This document shows positions 53,031 to 62,099 of a stretch of DNA of 64,000 nucleotides, piece by piece. The translations under genes and the position numbers were made by a program. Within the stretch, counting starts at the first letter, position 1, and every line of letters begins with the position of its first letter. Under the pieces are notes generated by a model. It was given only the letters and a program-made list of their open reading frames with translations, searched no databases and was not told the DNA's origin. Origin of the DNA: Mesorhizobium sp. B4-1-3 (lineage in GTDB: Bacteria; Pseudomonadota; Alphaproteobacteria; Rhizobiales; Rhizobiaceae); assembly GCF_006439355.1 (NCBI RefSeq), contig NZ_VFTG01000013.1:78086-142085 (forward strand), in the 5' to 3' direction.

Positions 53031-54815
53031 ATGGCAGTGGAAGTAGAGCGAGGCAGACGGGCGGGCGCGGCGAAGCGTCCGCCGCGGATCGTGCCCGCCT
53101 TCGTGTCGAAAATCACGGTGCCGATGCGCCGGTTTCTCGGCCACCACATCTTCTCCAGCCTGACGCGGCGCATCCTGTTCCTCAACATGGCCGGCCTTGC
53201 CGTGCTGGTCACCGGCATCCTCTATCTCAACACATTTCGCGACGGGCTGATCGATGCGCGCGTCGAAAGCCTGATGACGCAAGGCGAGATCATCGCCGGC
53301 GCGATCGCGGCCTCGGCGACCGTGGAGACCGACTCGATCAGCATAGATCCGGAAAAGCTGCTTGAGCTGCAGGCCGGCGAGAGCCTTGGACCTGGTTCCG
53401 ACCAGCTCGACAATCTCGATTTCCCGATCAATCCGGAACGCGTCGCGCCGGTGCTCAGGCGCCTGATCTCGCCGACGCGCACACGCGCCCGCATCTATGA
53501 CCGCGACGCCAACCTGCTGCTCGATTCGCGGCATCTCTATTCGCGTGGCCAGATCCTGCGCTACGACCTGCCGCCGGTCGAGGACGAGCAGCCGGACCTT
53601 CTGGAACGGGTCGAGAAATTCATCTTCGACTTCTTCCGCAACAAGGACCTGCCGGTCTACCGCGAGCAGCCCGGCGGTAATGGCGCGGCCTTCCCGGAAG
53701 TGGTCAAGGCGCTGACCGGCAGCCCCTCGACGATCGTGCGGGTAAGCGAGCAGGGCGAGCAGATCGTCTCCGTCGCGGTGCCGATCCAACGCTTCCGTGC
53801 CGTGCTCGGCGTCTTGATGCTGTCGACCGAAGGCGGCGACATCGACAAGATCGTGGCGGCCGAGCGCAAGGCGATCCTACGCGTGTTCGGGGTGGCGGCT
53901 CTCGTCACTGCGATCCTGTCGTTGCTTCTGGCGTCCACCATCGCCAATCCGCTGCGCCGGCTTTCCGCCGCCGCCGTCAGGGTGCGGCGCGGCGTGAAGA
54001 GCCGCGAGGAAATTCCCGATTTTTCCGATCGTCAGGACGAGATCGGCAATTTGTCCATTGCCGTGCGCGACATGACGAACGCGCTGTACGCGAGGATCGA
54101 GGCGATCGAAAGCTTCGCCGCCGATGTCTCGCACGAGCTCAAGAACCCGCTGACGTCGCTGCGCAGCGCGGTCGAAACGCTGCCGCTGGCGAAAAACGAC
54201 ACGTCTCGCGCGCGTCTGATGGAGATCATCCAGCACGACGTGAAGCGGCTCGACCGGCTGATCACCGACATCTCCGACGCCTCCCGCCTCGACGCGGAGC
54301 TCGCGCGGGAGGACGCCGGCAGGGTCGATTTGAAGAAGTTCATCACCGACCTCGTCGCCGTGTCGCGCGAGACCACGCGCAACAAGAAGGCCGTCGAGAT
54401 CGAGTTCAAGGCGGCAAAGCTGCCGGCCGGCGCTAAAGGCTTCTTCGTTGTCGGCCATGACCTCCGGATCGGCCAGGTCATCACCAACCTGATCGAGAAC
54501 GCGCGCTCCTTCGTGCCCGACGAACACGGCCATATCGCGATCTCGCTGGCGCGCGCCGGCAAGTTCAACATCATCACCGTCGACGACAACGGCCCGGGCA
54601 TTCGGGCCGAGAAGATCGACCGCATCTTCGAGCGCTTCTACACCGACCGGCCGGCCGGCGAGGCGTTCGGCCAGAACTCCGGCCTCGGCCTGTCGATCAG
54701 CCGCCAGATCGTCGAGGCGCATGGCGGCACGCTGACGGCCGAGAACATCCCCGGCACCAAGCCCGGCGAGATCAAGGGCGCGCGTTTCGTGGTGACGCTG
54801 CCGGCGGAAGGCTGA
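53031..54815 (+). CDS. chvG: Sensor histidine kinase ChvG/ExoS
   Basis: A 594-residue kinase: cytoplasmic basic N-terminus, TM1 (about 47-67), a periplasmic sensor domain of about 215 residues, TM2 (about 285-306), HAMP, then HisKA with phospho-acceptor His368 (ADVSHELKNPLTS) and HATPase_c (N-box NLIENA, DDNGPGI, GLGLSISRQI). It partners ChvI. In rhizobia its periplasmic domain is held by ExoR. The 147-bp gap from chvI holds only near-repeats of CAGTAGTCAG / CTCACTACTCACTA. Confidence 0.95.
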   Translation: MAVEVERGRRAGAAKRPPRIVPAFVSKITVPMRRFLGHHIFSSLTRRILFLNMAGLAVLVTGILYLNTFRDGLIDARVESLMTQGEIIAGAIAASATVETDSISIDPEKLLELQAGESLGPGSDQLDNLDFPINPERVAPVLRRLISPTRTRARIYDRDANLLLDSRHLYSRGQILRYDLPPVEDEQPDLLERVEKFIFDFFRNKDLPVYREQPGGNGAAFPEVVKALTGSPSTIVRVSEQGEQIVSVAVPIQRFRAVLGVLMLSTEGGDIDKIVAAERKAILRVFGVAALVTAILSLLLASTIANPLRRLSAAAVRVRRGVKSREEIPDFSDRQDEIGNLSIAVRDMTNALYARIEAIESFAADVSHELKNPLTSLRSAVETLPLAKNDTSRARLMEIIQHDVKRLDRLITDISDASRLDAELAREDAGRVDLKKFITDLVAVSRETTRNKKAVEIEFKAAKLPAGAKGFFVVGHDLRIGQVITNLIENARSFVPDEHGHIAISLARAGKFNIITVDDNGPGIRAEKIDRIFERFYTDRPAGEAFGQNSGLGLSISRQIVEAHGGTLTAENIPGTKPGEIKGARFVVTLPAEG

Positions 54816-54829
54816 CCGCCGAACCGACC

Positions 54830-55285
54830 ATGCCGGACACGAAGCCCCGCAACATCCATGGGACGGCTCTGCTGATCGGCGAGCATGGCGTGCTGGTCAC
54901 CGGGCCGTCCGGCGCCGGCAAGACGACGCTGGCGCTGACGCTTGTCGATCATTGCCGCACCCGCGGCATGTTTTCCCGGCTGGTGGGCGACGACCAGTTG
55001 TTTTTCGCCACCCATGGCGGCCGGCTGGTGTGCCGCGCGCCGGCAAGCATCGCCGGTCTATGCGAGGTCCACGGCATCGGGCCGCGGCCGCTGACCTTCG
55101 AGCCGGCCGCCGTGATCGATCTGGTGGTTCGGCTTGTCGAACCGGCCGACATGGCGCGGGTGCAGGACGAAAGCGCCGAGACCATCGCCGGATGCAGGCT
55201 GCCCCGCATCGACGTCGCCCGGCAGAATGTCACGGCCGCGCTGCCCATGCTGATGGCGCGGCTGTCGATCCAGCCTTTTTCATGA
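54830..55285 (+). CDS. hprK: HPr kinase/phosphorylase, short alphaproteobacterial form
   Basis: A 151-residue protein that corresponds to only the C-terminal catalytic half of Gram-positive HprK. The P-loop is GPSGAGKT (25-32) and LVGDDQLFF holds the catalytic Asp pair. It phosphorylates a serine on HPr. This short form is normal in alphaproteobacteria. It lies between chvG and the PTS genes. Confidence 0.92.
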   Translation: MPDTKPRNIHGTALLIGEHGVLVTGPSGAGKTTLALTLVDHCRTRGMFSRLVGDDQLFFATHGGRLVCRAPASIAGLCEVHGIGPRPLTFEPAAVIDLVVRLVEPADMARVQDESAETIAGCRLPRIDVARQNVTAALPMLMARLSIQPFS

Positions 55286-55448
55286 TCCGCCCGGGTTTTT
55301 TGCTGCGATGCGTCAAAATGGCCCCAGCCGCCGCAATTTTGGGCTTGTCAACCGGCCGCGCGTCGACAAGATAGCGCTCCCGCCGCCTGGAATGGCTGGC
55401 GAACATAAGATACGCCTGTGAAGCGGCGATGACGGGAGCCACCAGAGA

Positions 55449-55850
55449 ATGATCGGACTCGTGCTCGTGACGCACGGTCAACTCGCCACCGAGTTCCGGC
55501 ATGCCGTAGAGCATGTCGTCGGGCCGCAAGACAATTTCGAAACCGTGGCGATCGGCGCCGATGACGACATGGAGCAGCGCCGGGCCGACATCGTCGACGC
55601 CGTGGCGCGCGTCGACACCGGAGCCGGCGTCATCGTGCTCACCGACATGTTCGGCGGCACGCCCTCCAACCTCGCCATCTCGGTGATGGAATCCGGCCGC
55701 ACCGAGGTCATCGCCGGGATGAACCTGCCGATGCTGATCAAGCTCTCCTCGATCCGCAAGGGCGACAACATGGCCGCCGCGCTCGACGAGGCGCAGGCGG
55801 CGGGCCGCAAATACATCAACGTCGCCAGCCAGCTCCTGAGCAGCAAATGA
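55449..55850 (+). CDS. PTS EIIA component, mannose family (ManX/EIIA-Man type)
   Basis: A 133-residue EIIA domain. The phospho-acceptor is His9 in VLVTHGQLA; TDMFGGTPSN is typical. No EIIB/EIIC sugar permease lies nearby, so this is the regulatory, non-transporting PTS of alphaproteobacteria. It overlaps ptsH by 4 bp. Confidence 0.92.
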   Translation: MIGLVLVTHGQLATEFRHAVEHVVGPQDNFETVAIGADDDMEQRRADIVDAVARVDTGAGVIVLTDMFGGTPSNLAISVMESGRTEVIAGMNLPMLIKLSSIRKGDNMAAALDEAQAAGRKYINVASQLLSSK

Positions 55851-56143
55851 ACGCGTCGGCGCCGCAGACGGACGAAGTGGTGCGGGAGTTCCTGATCATC
55901 AATCAGCGCGGCCTGCATGCGCGCGCTTCGGCCAAGTTCGTCCAGGTCGCCAGCGGTTTCGACGCCACCATCCATGTCGAGAAGGACGGCGTGAAGGTCG
56001 GCGGCACCTCGATCATGGGCCTGATGATGCTGGCGGCGAGCCCGGGCTATTCGATCCGCGTCATCGCCACCGGCCCGGAGGCCGTGCCGGCCATGGACGC
56101 GCTGGAGCAGCTCGTCGCCTCGCGTTTCGGCGAGGAAATCTAG
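55847..56143 (+). CDS. ptsH: Phosphocarrier protein HPr
   Basis: A 98-residue HPr with the EI-phosphorylated His24 (GLHARASAKF) and the HprK target Ser55 (GTSIMGLMML). It passes phosphate to EIIA and serves in regulation. Its TAG stop is the first triplet of a palindromic element, as for arfB and the SDR gene. Confidence 0.94.
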   Translation: MNASAPQTDEVVREFLIINQRGLHARASAKFVQVASGFDATIHVEKDGVKVGGTSIMGLMMLAASPGYSIRVIATGPEAVPAMDALEQLVASRFGEEI

Positions 56144-56236
56144 AGCAACTCCAAGAAAGTGTGAGCGGTTTTCCGTCCGGGATTGCGTAAAAACAAAGAG
56201 ATAGGGCGTTCACCGTTTCCGTGAAACGGTGAACGC
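56141..56236 (+). repeat. Composite palindromic element, copy F
   Basis: Starts TAGAGCAACTCCAAGAAAG (TAG is the ptsH stop), runs through GGTTTTCCGTCCGGGATTGCG and AACAAAGAGATAG, then the hairpin GCGTTCACCGTTTC-CGT-GAAACGGTGAACGC (56206-56236) with perfect 14-bp arms. Confidence 0.85.
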
Positions 56237-56279
56237 ACTAGTCCCCAGTCCCGCATCTCGCGCTTCCAGGACATGCGCG

Positions 56280-56297
56280 CATAAAGATTTCTTTATG
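56280..56297. promoter_or_regulatory. Palindrome CATAAAGA-TT-TCTTTATG upstream of ahcY
   Basis: Perfect 8-bp arms with a 2-bp spacer, 111 bp upstream of the ahcY start. This shape fits an ArsR-family repressor such as SahR-type regulators of S-adenosylhomocysteine metabolism; which protein binds is inference. Confidence 0.5.
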
Positions 56298-56407
56298 TCC
56301 CATTGTCGTATGGCGACCGATCTGCTAGTCAGGCCGGCAATCGCGCCCTCCCACGCGCCTCCCGGCGTCGGCGCGTCTTTGAGAAAAAATCACACCGGAG
56401 CACTGCC

Positions 56408-57808
56408 ATGACGGGTAGCAAGGACTATGTGGTCGCCGACATCTCGCTTGCCGGCTGGGGCCGCAAGGAGATCGAGATCGCCGAAACCGAAATGCCGGGC
56501 CTGATGGCCTGCCGCGAGGAGTTCGGCGCCAAGAAGCCGCTGAAGGGCGCGCGCATCACCGGCTCGCTGCATATGACCATCCAGACGGCAGTGCTGATCG
56601 AGACGCTGAAGGCGCTGGGCGCCGATATCCGCTGGGCCTCCTGCAACATCTTCTCGACTCAGGACCATGCGGCCGCCGCAATCGCCGAGGCCGGCATCCC
56701 GGTCTTCGCCGTCAAGGGCGAGTCGCTCGAGGATTACTGGAACTACACCGACCGCATCTTCCAGTGGACCGACGGCGGCACCTCCAACATGATCCTGGAC
56801 GACGGCGGCGACGCCACCATGTACATCCTGCTCGGCGCCCGCGCCGAGGCCGGCGAGGACGTGCTGTCCAATCCCGGCAGCGAGGAGGAAGAGATCCTGT
56901 TCGCCCAGATCAAGAAGCGCCTGAAGGCCTCGCCCGGCTTCTTCACCAAGCAGCGTGAAGCGATCCGCGGCGTCACCGAGGAGACCACCACCGGCGTCAA
57001 CCGGCTCTACCAACTGCAGAAGAAGGGCCTGCTGCCCTTCCCGGCGATCAACGTCAACGATTCCGTCACCAAGTCGAAATTCGACAACAAATATGGCTGC
57101 AAGGAATCGCTGGTCGACGGCATTCGCCGCGGCACCGACACGATGATGGCCGGCAAGGTCGCGGTGGTCTGCGGCTATGGCGACGTCGGCAAGGGCTCGT
57201 CGGCCTCGCTGCGCGGCGCCGGCGCCCGCGTCAAGGTGACCGAGGTCGACCCGATCTGCGCGCTGCAGGCGGCCATGGACGGCTATGAGGTGGTGACGCT
57301 GGAAGAGGCCGCCCCCACCGCCGACATCGTCATCACCACCACTGGCAACAAGGACGTCGTCACGCTCGACCATATGCGGGCGATGAAGGACATGGTGATC
57401 GTCGGCAATATCGGCCACTTCGACAACGAGATCCAGGTGGCGTCGCTGCGCAATCTGAAATGGACCAATGTCAAGCCGCAGGTCGACCTGATCACCTTCC
57501 CGGACGGCAAGCGGATGATTCTTCTCTCCGAAGGACGCCTGCTCAACCTCGGCAACGCCACCGGACATCCGAGCTTCGTCATGTCGGCCTCGTTCACCAA
57601 CCAGGTGCTGGCGCAGATCGAGCTCTTCACCAAGCACGGCCAGTACCAGAACCAGGTCTATGTGCTGCCCAAGCATCTCGACGAGAAGGTGGCGCGGCTG
57701 CATCTCGACAAGCTCGGCGCCAAGCTGACCGAGCTGTCCAGCGAGCAGGCCGCCTATATCGGCGTGACGCCGCAGGGCCCGTACAAGCCGGAACACTATC
57801 GCTATTAA
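56408..57808 (+). CDS. ahcY: Adenosylhomocysteinase
   Basis: A 466-residue NAD-dependent enzyme that splits S-adenosylhomocysteine to adenosine and homocysteine. The NAD site is VCGYGDVGKGSSASLRGAG and the C-terminus is KPEHYRY, which completes the neighbour's active site. It has the insertion of about 40 residues (residues 150-190) usual in the long bacterial form. ATG 56408 gives the family start. Confidence 0.96.
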   Translation: MTGSKDYVVADISLAGWGRKEIEIAETEMPGLMACREEFGAKKPLKGARITGSLHMTIQTAVLIETLKALGADIRWASCNIFSTQDHAAAAIAEAGIPVFAVKGESLEDYWNYTDRIFQWTDGGTSNMILDDGGDATMYILLGARAEAGEDVLSNPGSEEEEILFAQIKKRLKASPGFFTKQREAIRGVTEETTTGVNRLYQLQKKGLLPFPAINVNDSVTKSKFDNKYGCKESLVDGIRRGTDTMMAGKVAVVCGYGDVGKGSSASLRGAGARVKVTEVDPICALQAAMDGYEVVTLEEAAPTADIVITTTGNKDVVTLDHMRAMKDMVIVGNIGHFDNEIQVASLRNLKWTNVKPQVDLITFPDGKRMILLSEGRLLNLGNATGHPSFVMSASFTNQVLAQIELFTKHGQYQNQVYVLPKHLDEKVARLHLDKLGAKLTELSSEQAAYIGVTPQGPYKPEHYRY

Positions 57809-57997
57809 CCAAAACGAAATTATCTACCAGATATTGAGGCCGAGTGGTTGACTTCCGCCCGGCTTTATTTTTTGCGCCAATGATTCTTCACGCCGATTCC
57901 GGCAAGCGTTATTGTTGTGATTCGCGGTCCGGGGACATGTTGGGCCGGGGACGCATTCAGGGCGGTCTTGCATTCAAGCGGCGAAGAGGACCAAGAC

Positions 57998-60577
57998 ATG
58001 CCGGGGGATTACCCGCCACGCGCGGGAACGGCCGTTTCCGGCGGCCATGAGGATTCGAACAAGGCCGGCCACGCCGTGAGCGGCGGCGGGTTTCATGCCG
58101 GCTCGCGGCTGGCCTCGCTGCTTGCCACCTCGGCGCTCGCCGGCCCGCTGCTGGCCTTTGCCGCCCACGCCGAAACGGCCCTTCCCGGCAAGGCCGCGGC
58201 GTCGTTCGGCACCGTCGAGGTCATGCAGCTCGCCATGTTCGTCGGCGTCATGGGCGCAGCACTTGTCTCGGCCATCTTCCTGATCCGCGAGCGCACGCGC
58301 ACCGCCTCGCAGAATGTCCAGCTCAGGGCCCGCATCGCGGACGTCAACGCGGCGCTGCAGCGTTCCGAGGCACTGCTCAACCTGCGCGACCAGCGCGTCG
58401 TCGTCTGGGCCACGGACAAGAAGAAGCCCGAGCTCATCGGCAGCCTGCCGCTGGAAAGCGGCGCGCCTGACGACAGGTCTGCTTTCCTCGCCTTCGGCCG
58501 CTGGCTGATGCCGCGTTCGGCGGCGGCGTTGGAGCACGCGGTCGCCGCGCTGCGCGAACAGGCGAAGGCCTTCGATCTGGTCATCGAAACGCAGGCCGGC
58601 GTCCCGCTGGAAGTGCATGGCCGCAAGAGCGCGGCGCATGTCCTGGTGCGCTTCGTGTCGCTGTCGGAGACGCTGCGCAACCAGGCCAGGCTGAAGATCG
58701 AGAACCAGCGGCTCAGCGCCGACTACGACACGCTGGTCGGCCTGCTCGACGCGTTGAAGATGCCGGCATGGCTGCGCGCCGCGGACGGGCGATTGCAATG
58801 GGTCAATCGCGCCTATGCCGAGGCGGTGGAGGCCGAAAGCCCAGCCGCGGCCGTGCGCGACGGCAAGGAATTCCTTGGCGGCCAGGCGCGCGAGCAGATC
58901 GTCGAGCAGCACAGGACGCGCCCGGTCTTCGAACAGACGCTTTCCACCGTGATCGAAGGCGACCGCCGCATGTTCGTGGTCACCGACTTCGCCGGCGCCG
59001 ACGGCTCGGCGGGGCTTGCCTGCGACACAAGTGCCGCGGAAACGATCCGCGCCGAATATGAGCGTACCGTGCGCAGCCATGCCGACACGCTCGACCAGCT
59101 GAACACCGCGGTGGCGATCTTCGATACCGACGAGAAGCTGCGCTTCTTCAACCAGGCCTTCCAGAAGCTCTGGGGCCTCGACTCGGGCTTCCTGCTCAGC
59201 GCTCCCTCCAACACGCTGCTGCTCGACCGGCTGCGCTCGGAAGGCAGGATCGCCGAGCAGCCGGAATGGCGACGCTGGAAGGAGAACCTGCTCAGCGCCT
59301 ACCGCGCCGTCGAATCGCAGGAGCATTGGTGGCACCTGCCGGACGGCAAGACGATCCGCGTGGTGGCGAACCCGCAGCCGAAGGGCGGCGTCACCTGGGT
59401 GTTCGAGAACCTGACCGAGAAGATGGACCTCGAAAGCCGCTACCAGACCGCCGTGCGAGTGCAAGGCGAGACGCTGGACAACCTCGCCGAAGGCGTGGTC
59501 GTGTTCGGTCCGGACGGGCGGCTGCGGCTGTCCAATCCGGCCTTCGTCGCGCTGTGGGGGCTGACAGCGGAAGCGGTCAAGCCGAACGTCCACGTTTCGG
59601 CGATCCGCGAGTTGTGCGACCAGCGCGCCGCGAACAGCCCGTGGGCCGGCTTTGTCGCCGCGGTCACCGGCTTTGACGACGAGCGCCGCGACCGCCGCGG
59701 CCAGATCGAGCTCGTCAACGGCAACGTGCTGAGCTACGCGGTGATCCACCTGCCCAACGGCCAGGTGATGATCACCTTCGTCGACGTCACCGATACCGTG
59801 AATGTCGAACGGGCGCTGAAGGACAGGAACGAGGCGCTGGAGAAGTCCGACCAGCTGAAGAATGAATTCGTGCAGCACGTTTCCTATGAGCTGCGCTCGC
59901 CGCTGACCAATATCATCGGCTTCACGGAGCTTCTGTCGCTGCCCGCGACCGGGCCGCTGACGCCGAAGCAGCGCGAATATGTCGAGCATGTCGGCTCGTC
60001 GTCCTCGGTGCTGCTCACCATCGTCAACGATATCCTCGACCTGGCCACCGTCGATGCCGGCATCATGCAGCTCGACATCTCCGAGATGAACATCGACCGG
60101 ACGATCGCCGCGGCCGCCGAACTGGTCGCCGACCGGCTGGACGAACATCAAATCAAGCTCACGGTCGACGCGGCCGAGGCGCCGACGAGCTTCCATGGCG
60201 ACGAGATCCGCATTCGCCAGATCCTCTACAACCTGCTCAGCAACGCGGCGAACTACGCGCCGGAGGCAAGCACGATCCGGCTGACCTGCCGCCGTCTGGC
60301 CGACGGGGTCGAGTTCTCGGTGCATGATGACGGGCCGGGCATGCCGCCGGACGTGTTGGAATCGGTCTTCCGCCGCTTCGAGCCGCGCGCCAATGGTGGG
60401 CGGCGGCGCGGCGCGGGACTCGGGCTCTCGATCGTCAAGAGCTTCGTCGAACTGCATGGCGGGACGGTCCGCATCGAGACCGGCCAGGACAGGGGCACCA
60501 CGGTGATCTGCACCTTCCCGGACAAGCCATCCGGAATCCCGGATACGCCGGCCGGCATCCGCGACGCAGCCGAGTAG
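57998..60577 (+). CDS. divL: DivL-type PAS sensor kinase with Tyr at the phospho-acceptor site
   Basis: An 859-residue protein: an N-terminal hydrophobic segment (LASLLATSALAGPLLAFAA), a second helix (VMQLAMFVGVMGAALVSAIF), coiled linker, at least three PAS-like domains (about 270-600), then HisKA and HATPase_c. The H-box reads HVSYELRSPLTNI, so Tyr630 stands where kinases have His; a nearby His627 is out of register. The ATPase motifs (NLLSNAANYAPEA, DDGPGMP, GAGLGLSIVKSF) are intact. Tyr here is the mark of DivL, the pseudokinase that controls CckA and the cell cycle. AGAGGA precedes ATG 57998. Confidence 0.82.
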   Translation: MPGDYPPRAGTAVSGGHEDSNKAGHAVSGGGFHAGSRLASLLATSALAGPLLAFAAHAETALPGKAAASFGTVEVMQLAMFVGVMGAALVSAIFLIRERTRTASQNVQLRARIADVNAALQRSEALLNLRDQRVVVWATDKKKPELIGSLPLESGAPDDRSAFLAFGRWLMPRSAAALEHAVAALREQAKAFDLVIETQAGVPLEVHGRKSAAHVLVRFVSLSETLRNQARLKIENQRLSADYDTLVGLLDALKMPAWLRAADGRLQWVNRAYAEAVEAESPAAAVRDGKEFLGGQAREQIVEQHRTRPVFEQTLSTVIEGDRRMFVVTDFAGADGSAGLACDTSAAETIRAEYERTVRSHADTLDQLNTAVAIFDTDEKLRFFNQAFQKLWGLDSGFLLSAPSNTLLLDRLRSEGRIAEQPEWRRWKENLLSAYRAVESQEHWWHLPDGKTIRVVANPQPKGGVTWVFENLTEKMDLESRYQTAVRVQGETLDNLAEGVVVFGPDGRLRLSNPAFVALWGLTAEAVKPNVHVSAIRELCDQRAANSPWAGFVAAVTGFDDERRDRRGQIELVNGNVLSYAVIHLPNGQVMITFVDVTDTVNVERALKDRNEALEKSDQLKNEFVQHVSYELRSPLTNIIGFTELLSLPATGPLTPKQREYVEHVGSSSSVLLTIVNDILDLATVDAGIMQLDISEMNIDRTIAAAAELVADRLDEHQIKLTVDAAEAPTSFHGDEIRIRQILYNLLSNAANYAPEASTIRLTCRRLADGVEFSVHDDGPGMPPDVLESVFRRFEPRANGGRRRGAGLGLSIVKSFVELHGGTVRIETGQDRGTTVICTFPDKPSGIPDTPAGIRDAAE

Positions 60578-60587
60578 CGCGGCCTAT

Positions 60588-62099
60588 ATGACAGGAATGG
60601 CGCTGGAGCGTTTTCTCGCCGATGAGGTGGCAACGGCAAAGCTTGGCGAGGACCTCGCCATGGCATTGCGCGCTGGCGATGCGATCGCGTTGAGGGGCGA
60701 TCTCGGCGCCGGCAAGTCGACGCTGGCCCGCGCGCTGATCCGGGCGCTTGCCGATGATGCCGGTCTCGAAGTGCCTAGCCCGACCTTCACGCTGGTGCAG
60801 AGCTACGAGACTCGCATTCCGGTGCATCATTTCGACCTCTACCGGCTTTCCGCGCCGGACGAGCTCGACGAGCTCGGCCTCGACGATGCGCTCGGCCAAG
60901 GCGCGGCGCTGGTCGAATGGCCGGAACGGGCCGGAGACCGTTTGCCGGCAAACGCTCTGTGGGTCGATCTCACCGAACAGGGGGAAAGCCGCGTGGCGAG
61001 GCTTTCCGGGCAGGGACCGGCCTATGATCGCGCGGCGCGGTCGCTGGCGATGCGCGATTTCCTGGCCGCCGCCGGCTGGGGCGACGCCAGCCGCCGCCAT
61101 TTCGTCGGCGACGCCTCCGCCCGCTCCTACGAGATCGTCTCGCTGCCCGGCCAGATGCCGCGCGTGCTGATGAATTCGCCGCGGCTCGTGCTCGGGCCGC
61201 CGGTGCGCGACGGCAAGCCCTATGCGGTGATCGCCCATACGGCGCAATCCGTCACCGCCTTCGTCGCTATCGACCGGGCGCTCTATGCCGCCGGCGTCAG
61301 CGTGCCAATGATCCACGCCCAGGACCTCGACGAAGGTTTTCTGCTTCTCGAGCATCTCGGCTCGGAAGGCTTTTTGAGCAAGGACGGCCAGCCTGTCGCC
61401 GAGCGCTACGAAGCGGCGGCGGAGTTGCTGGCCATGATGCACGGCAGGGAATGGCCCGCGCGCATGGAAGCGGCGCCCGGCGCGTTCCACGACGTGCCAC
61501 CTTTCGATCGCGACGCCATGTTGATCGAGGCCGATCTTCTGGTCGACTGGTATGTGCCTTGGATCACCGGCGGGCCGGCGAGCGACGACTTGCGGGCAGG
61601 CTATCACCGGGTATGGAACGCCCTTCTCGACCGCCTCGCGGGCAGCGAATACACGCTGATGCTGCGCGACTTCCATTCGCCCAACATCATCTGGCGCGCC
61701 GAGCGGTCCGGCCTCGACCGGCTGGGCATCGTCGACGTGCAGGACGCGCTGATCGGGCCGGCGGCCTACGACGTCGCCTCCTTGGCCATGGATGCGCGCG
61801 TCACCGTTCCACCCGAGATCGAACGGCGGACGGTTGCAGCCTATGTCGCGGCTAGGCACGCAGCCGGCGCTTTCGACGAGGCCGGTTTCGCCGAGGCCTA
61901 TGCGGTCATGGCGGCGCAGCGCAATTCGAAGATCCTCGGCATCTTCGTGCGGCTCGAAAAGCGCGACGGCAAGCCTTACTATCTAAAGCACCTGCCGCGC
62001 ATCCGCGATTATCTGAGGCGGGCGCTGGCGCATCCGGCGCTGGCCAGCCTGAAGGAATTCTACATGGCACACGGCCTGCTCGAGGAACGGGTCCCATGA
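60588..62099 (+). CDS. tsaE: TsaE-AmgK fusion: tRNA t6A ATPase and sugar kinase
   Basis: A 503-residue two-domain protein. Residues 1-150 are TsaE, the ATPase of tRNA t6A37 synthesis (Walker A GDLGAGKS, 37-44; HFDLYRL; VEWPERA). Residues about 165-500 are an APH-like phosphotransferase with FVGDASARSYEI, LLEHLGSEGF and catalytic Asp361 in MLRDFHSPNI, matching AmgK, the anomeric MurNAc/GlcNAc kinase. Such fusions are common in Rhizobiales. It overlaps the MurU-like gene by 4 bp. Confidence 0.9.
   Translation: MTGMALERFLADEVATAKLGEDLAMALRAGDAIALRGDLGAGKSTLARALIRALADDAGLEVPSPTFTLVQSYETRIPVHHFDLYRLSAPDELDELGLDDALGQGAALVEWPERAGDRLPANALWVDLTEQGESRVARLSGQGPAYDRAARSLAMRDFLAAAGWGDASRRHFVGDASARSYEIVSLPGQMPRVLMNSPRLVLGPPVRDGKPYAVIAHTAQSVTAFVAIDRALYAAGVSVPMIHAQDLDEGFLLLEHLGSEGFLSKDGQPVAERYEAAAELLAMMHGREWPARMEAAPGAFHDVPPFDRDAMLIEADLLVDWYVPWITGGPASDDLRAGYHRVWNALLDRLAGSEYTLMLRDFHSPNIIWRAERSGLDRLGIVDVQDALIGPAAYDVASLAMDARVTVPPEIERRTVAAYVAARHAAGAFDEAGFAEAYAVMAAQRNSKILGIFVRLEKRDGKPYYLKHLPRIRDYLRRALAHPALASLKEFYMAHGLLEERVP

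Noticed and set aside
56144..56407. SAM or SAH riboswitch before ahcY
   Set aside because: The conserved pseudoknot cores were not recognised; the structure there is explained by the palindromic element and the short operator-like repeat.
57974..60457. 827-codon open frame antisense to divL
   Set aside because: A shadow of GC-rich codon use; the product has no recognisable domain, while the plus strand has PAS, HisKA and HATPase motifs.
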